37,423 nt of DNA from CAKSXP01 sp964609305 (GTDB lineage: Bacteria > Bacillota > Clostridia > Oscillospirales > Oscillospiraceae), in the NCBI GenBank assembly GCA_964609305.1, contig CAZSRK010000023.1, positions 1-37,423 on the forward strand, written 5' to 3'. A program made the position numbers and the translations under genes. The notes beneath the pieces were generated by a model that was not told where the DNA came from, searched no databases, and saw nothing but the letters and a program-made list of their open reading frames with translations. This document shows positions 7,958 to 16,271 of this stretch, piece after piece (within the stretch, counting starts at the first letter, position 1; every line of letters starts with the position of its first letter).

Positions 7958-10093
7958 ATGAAAAACTGCAAGCAGCTTTTTGCTTTGCTGCTGATTCTGG
8001 CCATGGTATTTTCCCTTGGCACGGCCGCATTTGCCGTCGAAGGGGACCTGTCGGGAAAGACAGTCATACTGCACACCAACGACGTGCACGGTGCGATCAG
8101 CGGCTATGCAAAAGTTGCGGCTTTGAAGGCTGAGTTTGAGCAGCAGGGGGCGGAAGTGGTCCTTGCTGACGCCGGCGACTTCATACAGGGCGACCCGACG
8201 GTCAACGCCTCAGAGGGCGAGACCGCCATCGAGCTTATGAATGCCGTTGGCTACGACATAGTCACCCTCGGAAACCACGAGTTTGACTATGGGTACGAAA
8301 ACCTGATAACCATACTTGAGAAGGCGGAGTTTGAGGTAACATCCAACATCCGCTATGACGGGGAGCGCGTATTCGGATCTGCATATGTGGGTGAGACTGT
8401 CGCCGGGCTCAAGGTCGGATTTTTTGGCCTTGCCACGCCGGAGACCACCACAAAGGCACATCCCGCAAAGATAGAGGGTGTTACCTTCATGGCAGAGGAG
8501 GCCCTGTACGAATATGCACAGACAACGACCGACTACCTCAAAAATGAGGAGAGCTGTGACGTCGTTATATGCTTATCCCATCTTGGCGTCGACACCGGGT
8601 CCGAGCCGAACCGCTCGAGCGACCTGTATGCAAATACGCAGGGCATCGATTTTATAATCGACGGGCACTCCCATACTGTTATGACGGAAGGCGAGAATGG
8701 CGAGCCTATCCAGTCCACCGGCACCGGGCTTGCCAATGTCGGCGTTATCGTGCTCGATGACCAGGGCATTGTCGACAACTATCTTGTAGACCTTACTACA
8801 TATGAGAACGAGGACGAGACGGTCAAGGCGCTTGCCGACAGCATCATCGCTGACATTGATGAGCAGTACGGCACCGTGTTTGCCAGCACTGAGGTCGACC
8901 TCAACGGCGAGCGCGATCCCGGTAACCGCACCGAGGAGACTAACCTTGGCGACCTTATCGCTGATGCTATTCTCTGGTATGCAACGAAAGACGGCGAGCT
9001 TGATGTGCCAGCGGAGAATGTGATATCCCTGCAAAACGGAGGCAGCATCCGTGCCTCCATCCCGGCGGGCGATATCACAAAGAAAGACATAAACACGGTT
9101 TTGCCCTTTGGCAACACGGTAGTTTATGTCACCGTGAGCGGCTCGGTCCTGCTTGAGACTCTTGAAGCCTCCACCTATTGCACGCCGGAGGCGACCGGTT
9201 CGTTCCCGCAGGTGTCGGGAATAGAATTTACTGTCAACACAAGCGCTGAGTACGACGCCAATGAGGAGACTTATCCAGGCTCCACCTATTATGGGCCGAG
9301 CAGCATAAACCGTGTGACCATTACCAGTATAAACGGTAAGGCGTTTGACCCTGACGCTACCTATCTGGTCGTCACAAACGACTTTCTCGCTGCCGGCGGA
9401 GACACCTATTACGCTCTGTCAGCGTCTGAGGCTGTCGACACCGGCATAGCACTGGATGAGGCAGTCGTGGAGTATATAACCACCGTGCTCGGCGGTGTCG
9501 TTGGACAGGAGTATGCCGAGCCGCAGGGCCGTATCACGATCTATTCTGAGCAGGAGCCCTTCACGGACGTCGATCCGGGCGACTGGTTCTATGAATATGT
9601 CGTCGCTGCATATGAGCAGGGGCTCATGGACGGCATGAGCGCCACGACCTTTGAGCCCACCCGCGATATGAGCCGAGGCATGATAGTCACGATGCTCTAC
9701 CGTCTGGCCGGCGAGCCGGAGGTCAGCGGCAATGTCTCTGAGATATTCAGCGACTGCGTCGACGGTGCGTGGTACTCCGACGCTATTATCTGGGCATACG
9801 AGAATAAAATCATCGACGGAATGGGCGATGGGATATTCGACCCCAACGGGGATCTGACACGCCAGCAGATGGCGAAAATCATCCTAGGATATGCCGAACT
9901 AGAGGGTGATATCACCGTCGATACGGAGCTGACGATAGATGATGCTGATTCCGTCGCCGACTGGGCTCTGGAGGGTGTTGCCTACTGTATCTCCGAGGAT
10001 ATCATGAACGGCGTTGGCAACAACACCTTTGACCCCAACGGCAGTGCAAGCCGTGCTATGGGCGCGACCGTGCTTGTCTGGCTTGCCGCCTGA
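7958..10093 (+). CDS. Secreted 5'-nucleotidase/metallophosphatase with three SLH repeats
   Basis: A 711-residue surface enzyme. Residues 1-27 are a signal peptide ending AAFA. The metallophosphoesterase domain shows the metal-binding motifs HTNDVHG (39-45), ADAGDFIQGD (70-79), GNHEFDYG (105-112), CLSHLG and DGHSHT (near 228). The 5'-nucleotidase C-terminal domain follows, with TNLGDLIADA and the substrate-site motif LQNGGSIRAS (near 360). Residues from about 533 hold three S-layer homology repeats (FTDVDPGDWFYEYV; FSDCVDGAWYSDAI; ADWALEGVAYCI), which bind pyruvylated wall polymer. The product should hydrolyse extracellular nucleotides or 2',3'-cyclic nucleotides at the cell surface for phosphate and nucleoside salvage. 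It stands alone between two terminators, with GTGAGGTG before the start. Confidence 0.9.
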   Translation: MKNCKQLFALLLILAMVFSLGTAAFAVEGDLSGKTVILHTNDVHGAISGYAKVAALKAEFEQQGAEVVLADAGDFIQGDPTVNASEGETAIELMNAVGYDIVTLGNHEFDYGYENLITILEKAEFEVTSNIRYDGERVFGSAYVGETVAGLKVGFFGLATPETTTKAHPAKIEGVTFMAEEALYEYAQTTTDYLKNEESCDVVICLSHLGVDTGSEPNRSSDLYANTQGIDFIIDGHSHTVMTEGENGEPIQSTGTGLANVGVIVLDDQGIVDNYLVDLTTYENEDETVKALADSIIADIDEQYGTVFASTEVDLNGERDPGNRTEETNLGDLIADAILWYATKDGELDVPAENVISLQNGGSIRASIPAGDITKKDINTVLPFGNTVVYVTVSGSVLLETLEASTYCTPEATGSFPQVSGIEFTVNTSAEYDANEETYPGSTYYGPSSINRVTITSINGKAFDPDATYLVVTNDFLAAGGDTYYALSASEAVDTGIALDEAVVEYITTVLGGVVGQEYAEPQGRITIYSEQEPFTDVDPGDWFYEYVVAAYEQGLMDGMSATTFEPTRDMSRGMIVTMLYRLAGEPEVSGNVSEIFSDCVDGAWYSDAIIWAYENKIIDGMGDGIFDPNGDLTRQQMAKIILGYAELEGDITVDTELTIDDADSVADWALEGVAYCISEDIMNGVGNNTFDPNGSASRAMGATVLVWLAA

Positions 10094-10126
10094 TACAAAG
10101 CGGAACCAACCCGGGTAGAATATAAA

Positions 10127-10159
10127 AAATCCCCTGCCGACAGGAGCGGCAGGGGATTT
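10127..10159. terminator. Bidirectional terminator between convergent genes
   Basis: A perfect 13-base stem (AAATCCCCTGCCG with CGGCAGGGGATTT) with a 7-base loop. T-rich tails lie on both sides (CTTTTATTTTT on the plus strand; TTTTTTATATTC on the minus strand). It ends both the nucleotidase gene and the five-gene minus-strand operon. Confidence 0.92.
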
Positions 10160-10168
10160 CTTTTATTT

Positions 10169-10900
10169 TTATCCGAAAACCCTGTAATAGGCCATGGCAA
10201 AGCCCTCCCGGATGAAGTAGTTTATCCGTAAGACGAACAGGCTGGTCCGGGCCGGGACGGTAAGCACGTTACGGCCCAACTGTGCGGCAAGGTACTTTGC
10301 GCGGCACAGGTGGTATTCGCTGGAACAGACAGCGACACTGGCGGATGAGCCCCCAAGACCGTCTATTATCTCAAACGAAAAGACGATGTTTTCCTCCGTC
10401 GAGGATGAGTCCTCCTCAAGGATAAGCCTGTTCCCGTCGATCCCCTGTCCGGTGAGCCAGTCGTACATGGCCTGAGCCTCAGTCATGTCCTCGCCGGGGC
10501 CCTGTCCGCCGGAGAGAATCGCGATTGAATCCGTATACTCCTCAAGATAGGCTTTTACAGCCGTCAATCTGTCGATCATGGACAGAGAGGGAGTGCTGCC
10601 GTTGACGCCGGCTCCAAGAACGATCAGATAATCTGCCTGCGCGTCGCTGTCGCCACGCGAGGCGGTGATGACCGGAGCTTCAAACACGGCGAAAGCCGCA
10701 ACGCCCAGCATCAGCAGCACCGTGACTGCGATGCGCGTCTTTTTAAGTTTTTTGATGGCCGCAAGCTGGTAAAAAGCCAGCAGTGCGGCAAGCGCCAGAA
10801 AACAAAGTGAAAGCGTCGAATAACCGATCAGCGCAAATCTGAACACCGCTGCGGCCAGAAGACATATGGCCGCAAGCACGGTCAGCAGATATTTTTTCAT
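10169..10900 (-). CDS. YdcF/SanA-like DUF218 membrane protein
   Basis: A 243-residue protein with two to three hydrophobic helices in the first ~80 residues, then a DUF218 domain on the outer side. The domain starts ADYLIVLGAGVNGSTPS and includes SGGQGPGEDMTEAQAMYDWL and the LILEEDSSSTEENI segment, all typical of the SanA/ElyC/YdcF family. Members are tied to cell-envelope integrity and lipid-carrier recycling in other bacteria, but their chemistry is poorly known. It is the last gene of the envelope operon, 3 bases after the ABC-F stop codon, which fits such a role. Confidence 0.85.
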   Translation of the reverse strand: MKKYLLTVLAAICLLAAAVFRFALIGYSTLSLCFLALAALLAFYQLAAIKKLKKTRIAVTVLLMLGVAAFAVFEAPVITASRGDSDAQADYLIVLGAGVNGSTPSLSMIDRLTAVKAYLEEYTDSIAILSGGQGPGEDMTEAQAMYDWLTGQGIDGNRLILEEDSSSTEENIVFSFEIIDGLGGSSASVAVCSSEYHLCRAKYLAAQLGRNVLTVPARTSLFVLRINYFIREGFAMAYYRVFG

Positions 10901-10903
10901 TTT

Positions 10904-12781
10904 TCAAACTTCCTGCGATAGAGAGTCCCACTGTTCATACAGGATGGTAAGCTGCTCATCGAGCCGGTTGCGGTGCTCATCGATCTCCATAAGCTTTTCG
11001 TAGTCTGTGGAGAATTCCTCCGCCTGCCGATCGCACTCAGAAAGCTGCTCCTCGATTTTTGTGATTTCCCGTTCGAGCCTGGCAAGCTGTTTTTCGGGGG
11101 AAGGGGCAGATTTCGGCTTTTCCTTCTTATGCGCTTTTTTCTCCTGTGCTTTTTTTGCTCGCTCAACGTTTTCAAGCCGCTCACGCTTTTGCAGGAATTC
11201 GCGGTATCCGCCGTGAAAATCAGTTATCGTTCCGTTTTCAAGCAGCCATATGCGCGTTGCGAAACGGTCTATAAAATATCGATCGTGTGACACGAAGAGA
11301 AGGCTTTCGCCGTAATCGTAAAGGCAGGCCTCTATCCATTCACGGCTGGATATGTCAAGATGGTTCGTCGGCTCGTCGAGTATAAGGAAATTGATTTCGT
11401 CCCGCATGAGTATGCACAGCCGAAGCCGGCTTTGCTCGCCGCCGGATAGCGCGCATACGGGCTTAAATACATCTTCGCCGTAGAACATGAACGCGCCCAG
11501 TCTGTCCCGCGCTGCCTGAGCTGAGCAGTGAGCCTCTGATATGACGGTATCGACCAGAGAAAGGTTCGCATCGTCAAAATGGATTATCTGCGGAAGATAT
11601 GCGGTTTTGACCGATGGGCCTCGGTACAGATAGCCGGAATCGGGAGTTTCCTCGCCCATGATGAGCTTTATAAAGGTGGATTTCCCGGTTCCGTTGTCAC
11701 CGATGAGAGCGATGCGCTCCCCGCCCGTTATCTCGAGACTGACGTTTTCAAACAGCGTCTTTCCACCGAATGACTTGGTCAGCCCTTCGGTCACCAGCAC
11801 CTCGTCGCCGTGAAACTCGCGTTCGGAAAAGCGGACTTTCATTGTTTTGTCCTTTTTGGGTTTATCCGTTGTGCGCATGCGTTCAATACGCTTTTCCATC
11901 GCAAAAGCACGCTTGTACTGCTTGTCGTTTCCCATAAAGGCCCAGACCTTCATGCGGTCCGCGGCCTGCTGGAGCTGGGCGATCTTTGCCTGCTCCTTCT
12001 CGTACTGACGCAGCTTTTCCTGATACCGGCGTTCCTTTTCTTCGACGTAAAAGCTGTAATTGCCGCTGTAAAACTCGCATTTACCGTCCACGATCTCTAT
12101 TGTACGCTGGACGACACGGTCGAGAAAATACCGGTCATGGCTGATTGTCAGAACAGTCCCACGGAATTTGAGCAGATACTCTTCCAGCCACTCCGTTGCG
12201 TGCAGGTCAAGGTGGTTTGTAGGTTCGTCGAGCAGGAGTATGTCCGTGTCCTCGAGAATGAGCCGCGCGAGGTTCACGCGCGTTTTTTCGCCGCCGGAGA
12301 GCGTTGAGAATGGCTGGCTGCGCATTGCCTGGGGAATGTCGAGGCCGTTTGCAACCCTGTCGCGTTCGAACTCGATGTCATATCCGCCCAGGCGCTCAAA
12401 GTCGGCTGTCAGGCGGTCATACTCACGCAGTATCTCATCTGATGGGTCTTCTGCCATTTGAAGGGCCAGCTCTTCAAGCTTCTGGGAGATGCGGTATTGC
12501 CGCTCGTGCGCGGTTTTGAGCACGTCCTCGGTTGTGAAGTGCTCGGGAAAGCGGGGGATTTGCGATATCATGCCTATCCGGCGGCCGGAATGGATGACGA
12601 TCCTGCCCTCGTCCTCGCTGAGCTCGCCGGTCAGAAGGCGAAACAGCGTCGTTTTGCCGCAGCCGTTGCGCCCGAGGATGCCGACGCGCTCGCCGGCGTT
12701 TATCTCAAAGCTGATATCGACGAGCAGGTCTTTGCCGACCTCAAAGGATTTTTTAAGTTTATGAACAGATATATCTATCAT
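10904..12781 (-). CDS. ABC-F family ATPase
   Basis: A 625-residue soluble protein with two ATP-binding cassettes and no membrane helices, the ABC-F layout (ribosome-associated translation factors, some giving antibiotic resistance). Walker A motifs are GRNGCGKTT (37-45) and GDNGTGKST (361-369). The signature is LSGGEKTR (161-168) in the first half and LSGGEQSR in the second, and each half has an LDEPTNHLD Walker B. A linker rich in Lys/Glu/Gln (about 245-310) joins the halves, and the C-terminal ~90 residues form a charged coiled coil, as in Uup/YdiF-type members. No resistance subfamily could be assigned. The ribosome site is weak (ACGGAAA). It sits in an envelope operon, which gives no direct clue to its role. 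Confidence 0.9.
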   Translation of the reverse strand: MIDISVHKLKKSFEVGKDLLVDISFEINAGERVGILGRNGCGKTTLFRLLTGELSEDEGRIVIHSGRRIGMISQIPRFPEHFTTEDVLKTAHERQYRISQKLEELALQMAEDPSDEILREYDRLTADFERLGGYDIEFERDRVANGLDIPQAMRSQPFSTLSGGEKTRVNLARLILEDTDILLLDEPTNHLDLHATEWLEEYLLKFRGTVLTISHDRYFLDRVVQRTIEIVDGKCEFYSGNYSFYVEEKERRYQEKLRQYEKEQAKIAQLQQAADRMKVWAFMGNDKQYKRAFAMEKRIERMRTTDKPKKDKTMKVRFSEREFHGDEVLVTEGLTKSFGGKTLFENVSLEITGGERIALIGDNGTGKSTFIKLIMGEETPDSGYLYRGPSVKTAYLPQIIHFDDANLSLVDTVISEAHCSAQAARDRLGAFMFYGEDVFKPVCALSGGEQSRLRLCILMRDEINFLILDEPTNHLDISSREWIEACLYDYGESLLFVSHDRYFIDRFATRIWLLENGTITDFHGGYREFLQKRERLENVERAKKAQEKKAHKKEKPKSAPSPEKQLARLEREITKIEEQLSECDRQAEEFSTDYEKLMEIDEHRNRLDEQLTILYEQWDSLSQEV

Positions 12782-12823
12782 ATTTCCGTCGTCCGTTTCG
12801 AGGATAAGGCCTGAAATATGGGT

Positions 12824-14944
12824 CTAATCCTCAGTGAATATTGTGGCGTAGTAATTGTAATCGATAATGTTTTTGGATACGTCGAACATGTCATTGACAT
12901 GCTGCATGACAGACAGGGCATATTCGTTCATCTCTTCCTCACTTTCCCACTCGCTCTCATCGTTGGGAATGAACTGGTCAGCAGTCGCATTGTATCGGCC
13001 CCTGTCCGTTATGAAGCTGCGGTTGGCGAAGATGATAAGCGGCTCGCTGTCAGAAAGTATGTCTCGGCCCATAATAAGGCGGGAGTCATAGTCCACGCCC
13101 ATGAGATTGCAGATAGTGGGCAGTATATCCAGCGAGTAGCAGGGCTTTTCGATGTAAACAGGTTCCTCCATATCGGCGCACCACATGATGAGGGTGGAGT
13201 GATAGAGCTCGAAATTGCGCTCCACCGGCCCGCCGTTGAGCTCTTCGGTCTCGTCATACTCCAGCCCATAGGGGTAGTGGTCGCCGGAGAGCACGATGGC
13301 AGTGTCTTCGAGTATGCCGGCCTCGTCAAGCTGATTTATAAGTTCTTCGATCGCAAGATCAAGCTCCATATTGCAGGCGACATAAGCGCGGGCGTTGGAG
13401 GAATAGGGAAGGTCTGCGACTTCATCTTCATGCTTGGCGGACTGCGTGTTGCCCATGAAGGTGTAATACATGTGACCGCTTATGGTCATGTAATAGGTGT
13501 GGAAGGGCTCGGAACCAATATACTCGGGGATGGAGTTTATCATCATCTCGAGGTCGGAGGGGGGCCACTCGTCCGTGACCTCAAGCCCGGCGCCATTTGC
13601 CCTGAAATCATAGCCAAGGTTCGGATGGCTCTCGTCACGGTCGTAGTAGGAGGCCCAGCCGTTGTGGAAAGCCATGCAGTTATAACCGTATTTGGACAGG
13701 ATATTTCCCATGCCAAAGGGCATGAGATCGCTTGAAGAGCGGGACATGCTCCACACGCCGGAGCGCGGCAGAAGCGACAACAGCGTTGTGAACTCGCCGT
13801 CGCTGGTAGAAACATACCAAAGCGGATTATAGAAGTTTTCAAAGACGAAACCGGAGTTTGCCAGCTTATAGAGCGTGGGGGTGAGCGTCTCGTCGATAGC
13901 CCAGGAGGAAAAACCCTCCGCCACGATCCAGATGAGGTTTTTACCCTCCCAGAGTCCGGTGTACTCGTTCTTATTTGAGGGTTCGGCCTCTGAGAAAAAC
14001 TCATGTATCCCGGAGATAACACTGTCGGTCTCGCCCTCGATCAGGCTGTCAAAATCAATCTCAAGTACATTTGGACCGTACTCTATGTCATCGGGCTCCT
14101 CCACCGGCTCCGGATCGTGCTCCGGACCGGTCTGTTCCTGCTGTGTCTGNNNNNNNNNNNNNNNNNNNNNNNNNNNNNNNNNNNNNNNNNNNNNNNNNNN
14201 NNNNNNNNNNNNNNNNNNNNNNNNNNNNNNNNNNNNNNNNNNNNNNNNNTCCTGCTGCGTCTCGGGATCATCCAGAACACTGTCGATCTCATTGATGGTC
14301 TGCGCCAGACCGTCTTGCGGCAGAGAGAGCAGATCCTGCTTTAGGTTGGTGATGATGCCAAAATAGCGCACGGAAAGCTCCGGAACATAGGACTGCGAAT
14401 AGAGGTAGGATACGGACATGACCCCAGAGGTGTCGGTGGAGACTATGGCCGTTGCGGAGACCTGGAAGGTCAGAAACAACAGGGCATAAGCCGCTCTGTG
14501 CCGGTATGTAACGCTCTCCGGGCTGAGCTTTTTGCCGAAGATCAGCCAGAACAGCGTGGGAAGAAACAGAAATACGAGTATCGGGCTCGAGCGGAAGATA
14601 CCGGTCAGCGCCTCGCGCCAGAAGTTCTCAAAGACGGTGCCTGCCTGGCCCACAGAGGTCAGTGACAGAAAAGCCTTGAAAATGTGGTAATACACCGATT
14701 GTGTGCCATAGAGCAGAAATGACAGAAAAAGGGTGACACTGAGCGCGCGGCGGAAAAAACTGCCTGGTTTTATCAGGCAGACGACGAGCGCAAGGCAACT
14801 CGCCGCGATGCCGAACATTGACGCATACATTATACCTTTGGCCGACACGCCGCGGAAGCACCACAGCTGCGTTACAAGCTCGCTGTAAAGGATTGAAAGC
14901 GGCAGATAAACTGTCCAGAAGTTGTTCTTTAGGAATTTTTTCAT
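12824..14944 (-). CDS. LTA synthase-like membrane sulfatase, interrupted by an assembly gap
   Basis: An alkaline phosphatase superfamily protein like lipoteichoic acid synthase, which moves glycerol-phosphate from phosphatidylglycerol to a polymer outside the membrane. The start at 14944 is chosen because AAGGAG lies 6 bases upstream, 10 bases after the PBP stop codon. About five N-terminal membrane helices are followed by a low-complexity Gln-rich linker broken by 100 N, then the catalytic domain. The catalytic domain has NLIWIVAEGFSSW (metal site), the nucleophile threonine in STSDGEF (near residue 380), AFHNGWASYYDRD and SGDHYPYG. The frame is open on both sides of the gap and the two halves fit together, but the true linker length is unknown. 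It may instead be a related phosphoglycerol transferase. Confidence 0.85.
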   Translation of the reverse strand: MKKFLKNNFWTVYLPLSILYSELVTQLWCFRGVSAKGIMYASMFGIAASCLALVVCLIKPGSFFRRALSVTLFLSFLLYGTQSVYYHIFKAFLSLTSVGQAGTVFENFWREALTGIFRSSPILVFLFLPTLFWLIFGKKLSPESVTYRHRAAYALLFLTFQVSATAIVSTDTSGVMSVSYLYSQSYVPELSVRYFGIITNLKQDLLSLPQDGLAQTINEIDSVLDDPETQQXXXXXXXXXXXXXXXXXXXXXXXXXXXXXXXXXXQTQQEQTGPEHDPEPVEEPDDIEYGPNVLEIDFDSLIEGETDSVISGIHEFFSEAEPSNKNEYTGLWEGKNLIWIVAEGFSSWAIDETLTPTLYKLANSGFVFENFYNPLWYVSTSDGEFTTLLSLLPRSGVWSMSRSSSDLMPFGMGNILSKYGYNCMAFHNGWASYYDRDESHPNLGYDFRANGAGLEVTDEWPPSDLEMMINSIPEYIGSEPFHTYYMTISGHMYYTFMGNTQSAKHEDEVADLPYSSNARAYVACNMELDLAIEELINQLDEAGILEDTAIVLSGDHYPYGLEYDETEELNGGPVERNFELYHSTLIMWCADMEEPVYIEKPCYSLDILPTICNLMGVDYDSRLIMGRDILSDSEPLIIFANRSFITDRGRYNATADQFIPNDESEWESEEEMNEYALSVMQHVNDMFDVSKNIIDYNYYATIFTED
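14150..14249. other. Run of 100 N (scaffold gap)
   Basis: Exactly 100 unknown bases, the usual placeholder for a gap of unknown size. The flanks encode similar Gln-rich text (DPETQQ before, QTQQEQTG after), so a tandem repeat in the linker of the LTA synthase-like gene probably broke the assembly. Confidence 0.97.
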
Positions 14945-14954
14945 AAGCAGCTCC

Positions 14955-16271
14955 TTAATCGACTGCCGCCTGCAAAACGGCGTTTGCAACGGGCGCAGCG
15001 TTTGCAAGGCCTCCGCCGCTGTCTTCGATAACGACGACGAATGCGTAGGGATGGTTGTTATCGTTCAGAAAACCGACAAACCACGCATGTGACGTGCCGG
15101 TGCCGGTCTCTGCGGTGCCGGATTTGGCGGAGACGCTCAGTCCCGGGAAATTCCAGCTCCCGTATGAGTACTCGACGTTATAATTCATCATAGAGGATAT
15201 CGACGCCGCGGTCGTGACACCCATCAGCCTGGTCTCTCCTGCGCTCTCTCCTGGCAGAAGAGTTGGTTCGACGCAGGTCCCGCCGTTTGCTATGGCCGAT
15301 ACCAGACGCAGCATGGCAAAGGGGGAGACAAGGTCGGTATACTGGCCTATTCCCAGCCAGGCCAGGTCAGAAGAGCCGTCCCCGGCCGGATCCAGGCTGC
15401 CCGCGGAAGTGGATATGCCGTTGAGTTCATGACCGGATGTCAGGCCGAATGAATCGGCCGTGCTTATTATCTTGTCGCTTCCGAGTTCCAGCGAAAGCTC
15501 CGCAAAGGCACAGTTGCAGGAATTTGCAAGCGCCTGCTCGATGGTCTGGCTGCCGTGCCAGCCTGTACAGTTGACAGTGGCCCCGTCCACCGTCACGCTG
15601 CCGCCGCAGTAAAAGCTGCGCTCGTACAGGTCAGGGATGTTCTCTATCGCCGCAGCGAGCGTGACGAGCTTAAATACCGAACCCGGGGTGTAGACGGAAC
15701 TTATACAGCGATTGAGGAAGACCCCTTCATATGCCTGACTGTCAAAATCAGGACTCGTATCAGGGTCGTAACTCGGCGAGCTGACCATGCACAGTATCTC
15801 GCCCGTCGTATAATCAGAGACCAGCACGGCGCCGCTTCTGCCATAGAGCGCGCTGTAAGCCGTCCGGCAAAGTTCGGAGTCGATTGTGAGCTCCACTGTT
15901 TCACCCTGGCCGCCTATGCTGTATGTCCCGTTTAGGATATCGTATCCGGCCAGCCTGTCGGAAAACATGTTCAGTGCCCCGGTGCCTATCATGCCGGCAT
16001 AGTCGCCCGTGACATGCAGGACAGACGTGCGCGTGAGCGCGTCGTCGGCATAGCTGCGCCCGCCGTTGCCGGCCTGGGCCAGAACAACACCGTTTCTGTC
16101 AGTCAGCGTGCCGACGGACAGGATACCGTCCGTATAGACGCTCTGATTTGCTGAGAACATTGCCCAGTCGGCGCCGTGCATAACCAGCCTTACTGTGAAC
16201 AGTACCAGCCCCGCCATGAGTAGGAAAACGATGAGCAGGGCGGCACCCGCACGGCGTTTGACTTTTTTCAT
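14955..16271 (-). CDS. Class B penicillin-binding protein (transpeptidase)
   Basis: A 438-residue peptidoglycan transpeptidase with one N-terminal membrane anchor (about residues 9-30), a short dimerisation segment and the penicillin-binding domain. All three active-site motifs are present: SVFK with the nucleophile S198 (TPGSVFK), SCN (251-253) and KSGTAE (383-388). It is shorter than FtsI or PBP2 (around 600 or more) and matches the compact PbpA type of Clostridia and Actinobacteria. Its start overlaps the stop of the FtsW/RodA-like gene by 4 bases. SEDS glycosyltransferases work as a complex with a class B PBP, so this pair very likely forms one wall-synthesis machine for division, elongation or sporulation. 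Confidence 0.92.
   Translation of the reverse strand: MKKVKRRAGAALLIVFLLMAGLVLFTVRLVMHGADWAMFSANQSVYTDGILSVGTLTDRNGVVLAQAGNGGRSYADDALTRTSVLHVTGDYAGMIGTGALNMFSDRLAGYDILNGTYSIGGQGETVELTIDSELCRTAYSALYGRSGAVLVSDYTTGEILCMVSSPSYDPDTSPDFDSQAYEGVFLNRCISSVYTPGSVFKLVTLAAAIENIPDLYERSFYCGGSVTVDGATVNCTGWHGSQTIEQALANSCNCAFAELSLELGSDKIISTADSFGLTSGHELNGISTSAGSLDPAGDGSSDLAWLGIGQYTDLVSPFAMLRLVSAIANGGTCVEPTLLPGESAGETRLMGVTTAASISSMMNYNVEYSYGSWNFPGLSVSAKSGTAETGTGTSHAWFVGFLNDNNHPYAFVVVIEDSGGGLANAAPVANAVLQAAVD

Noticed and set aside
12818..13735. 305-codon plus-strand frame opposite the LTA synthase-like gene
   Set aside because: It runs antisense to conserved catalytic sequence and shows no recognisable domain.
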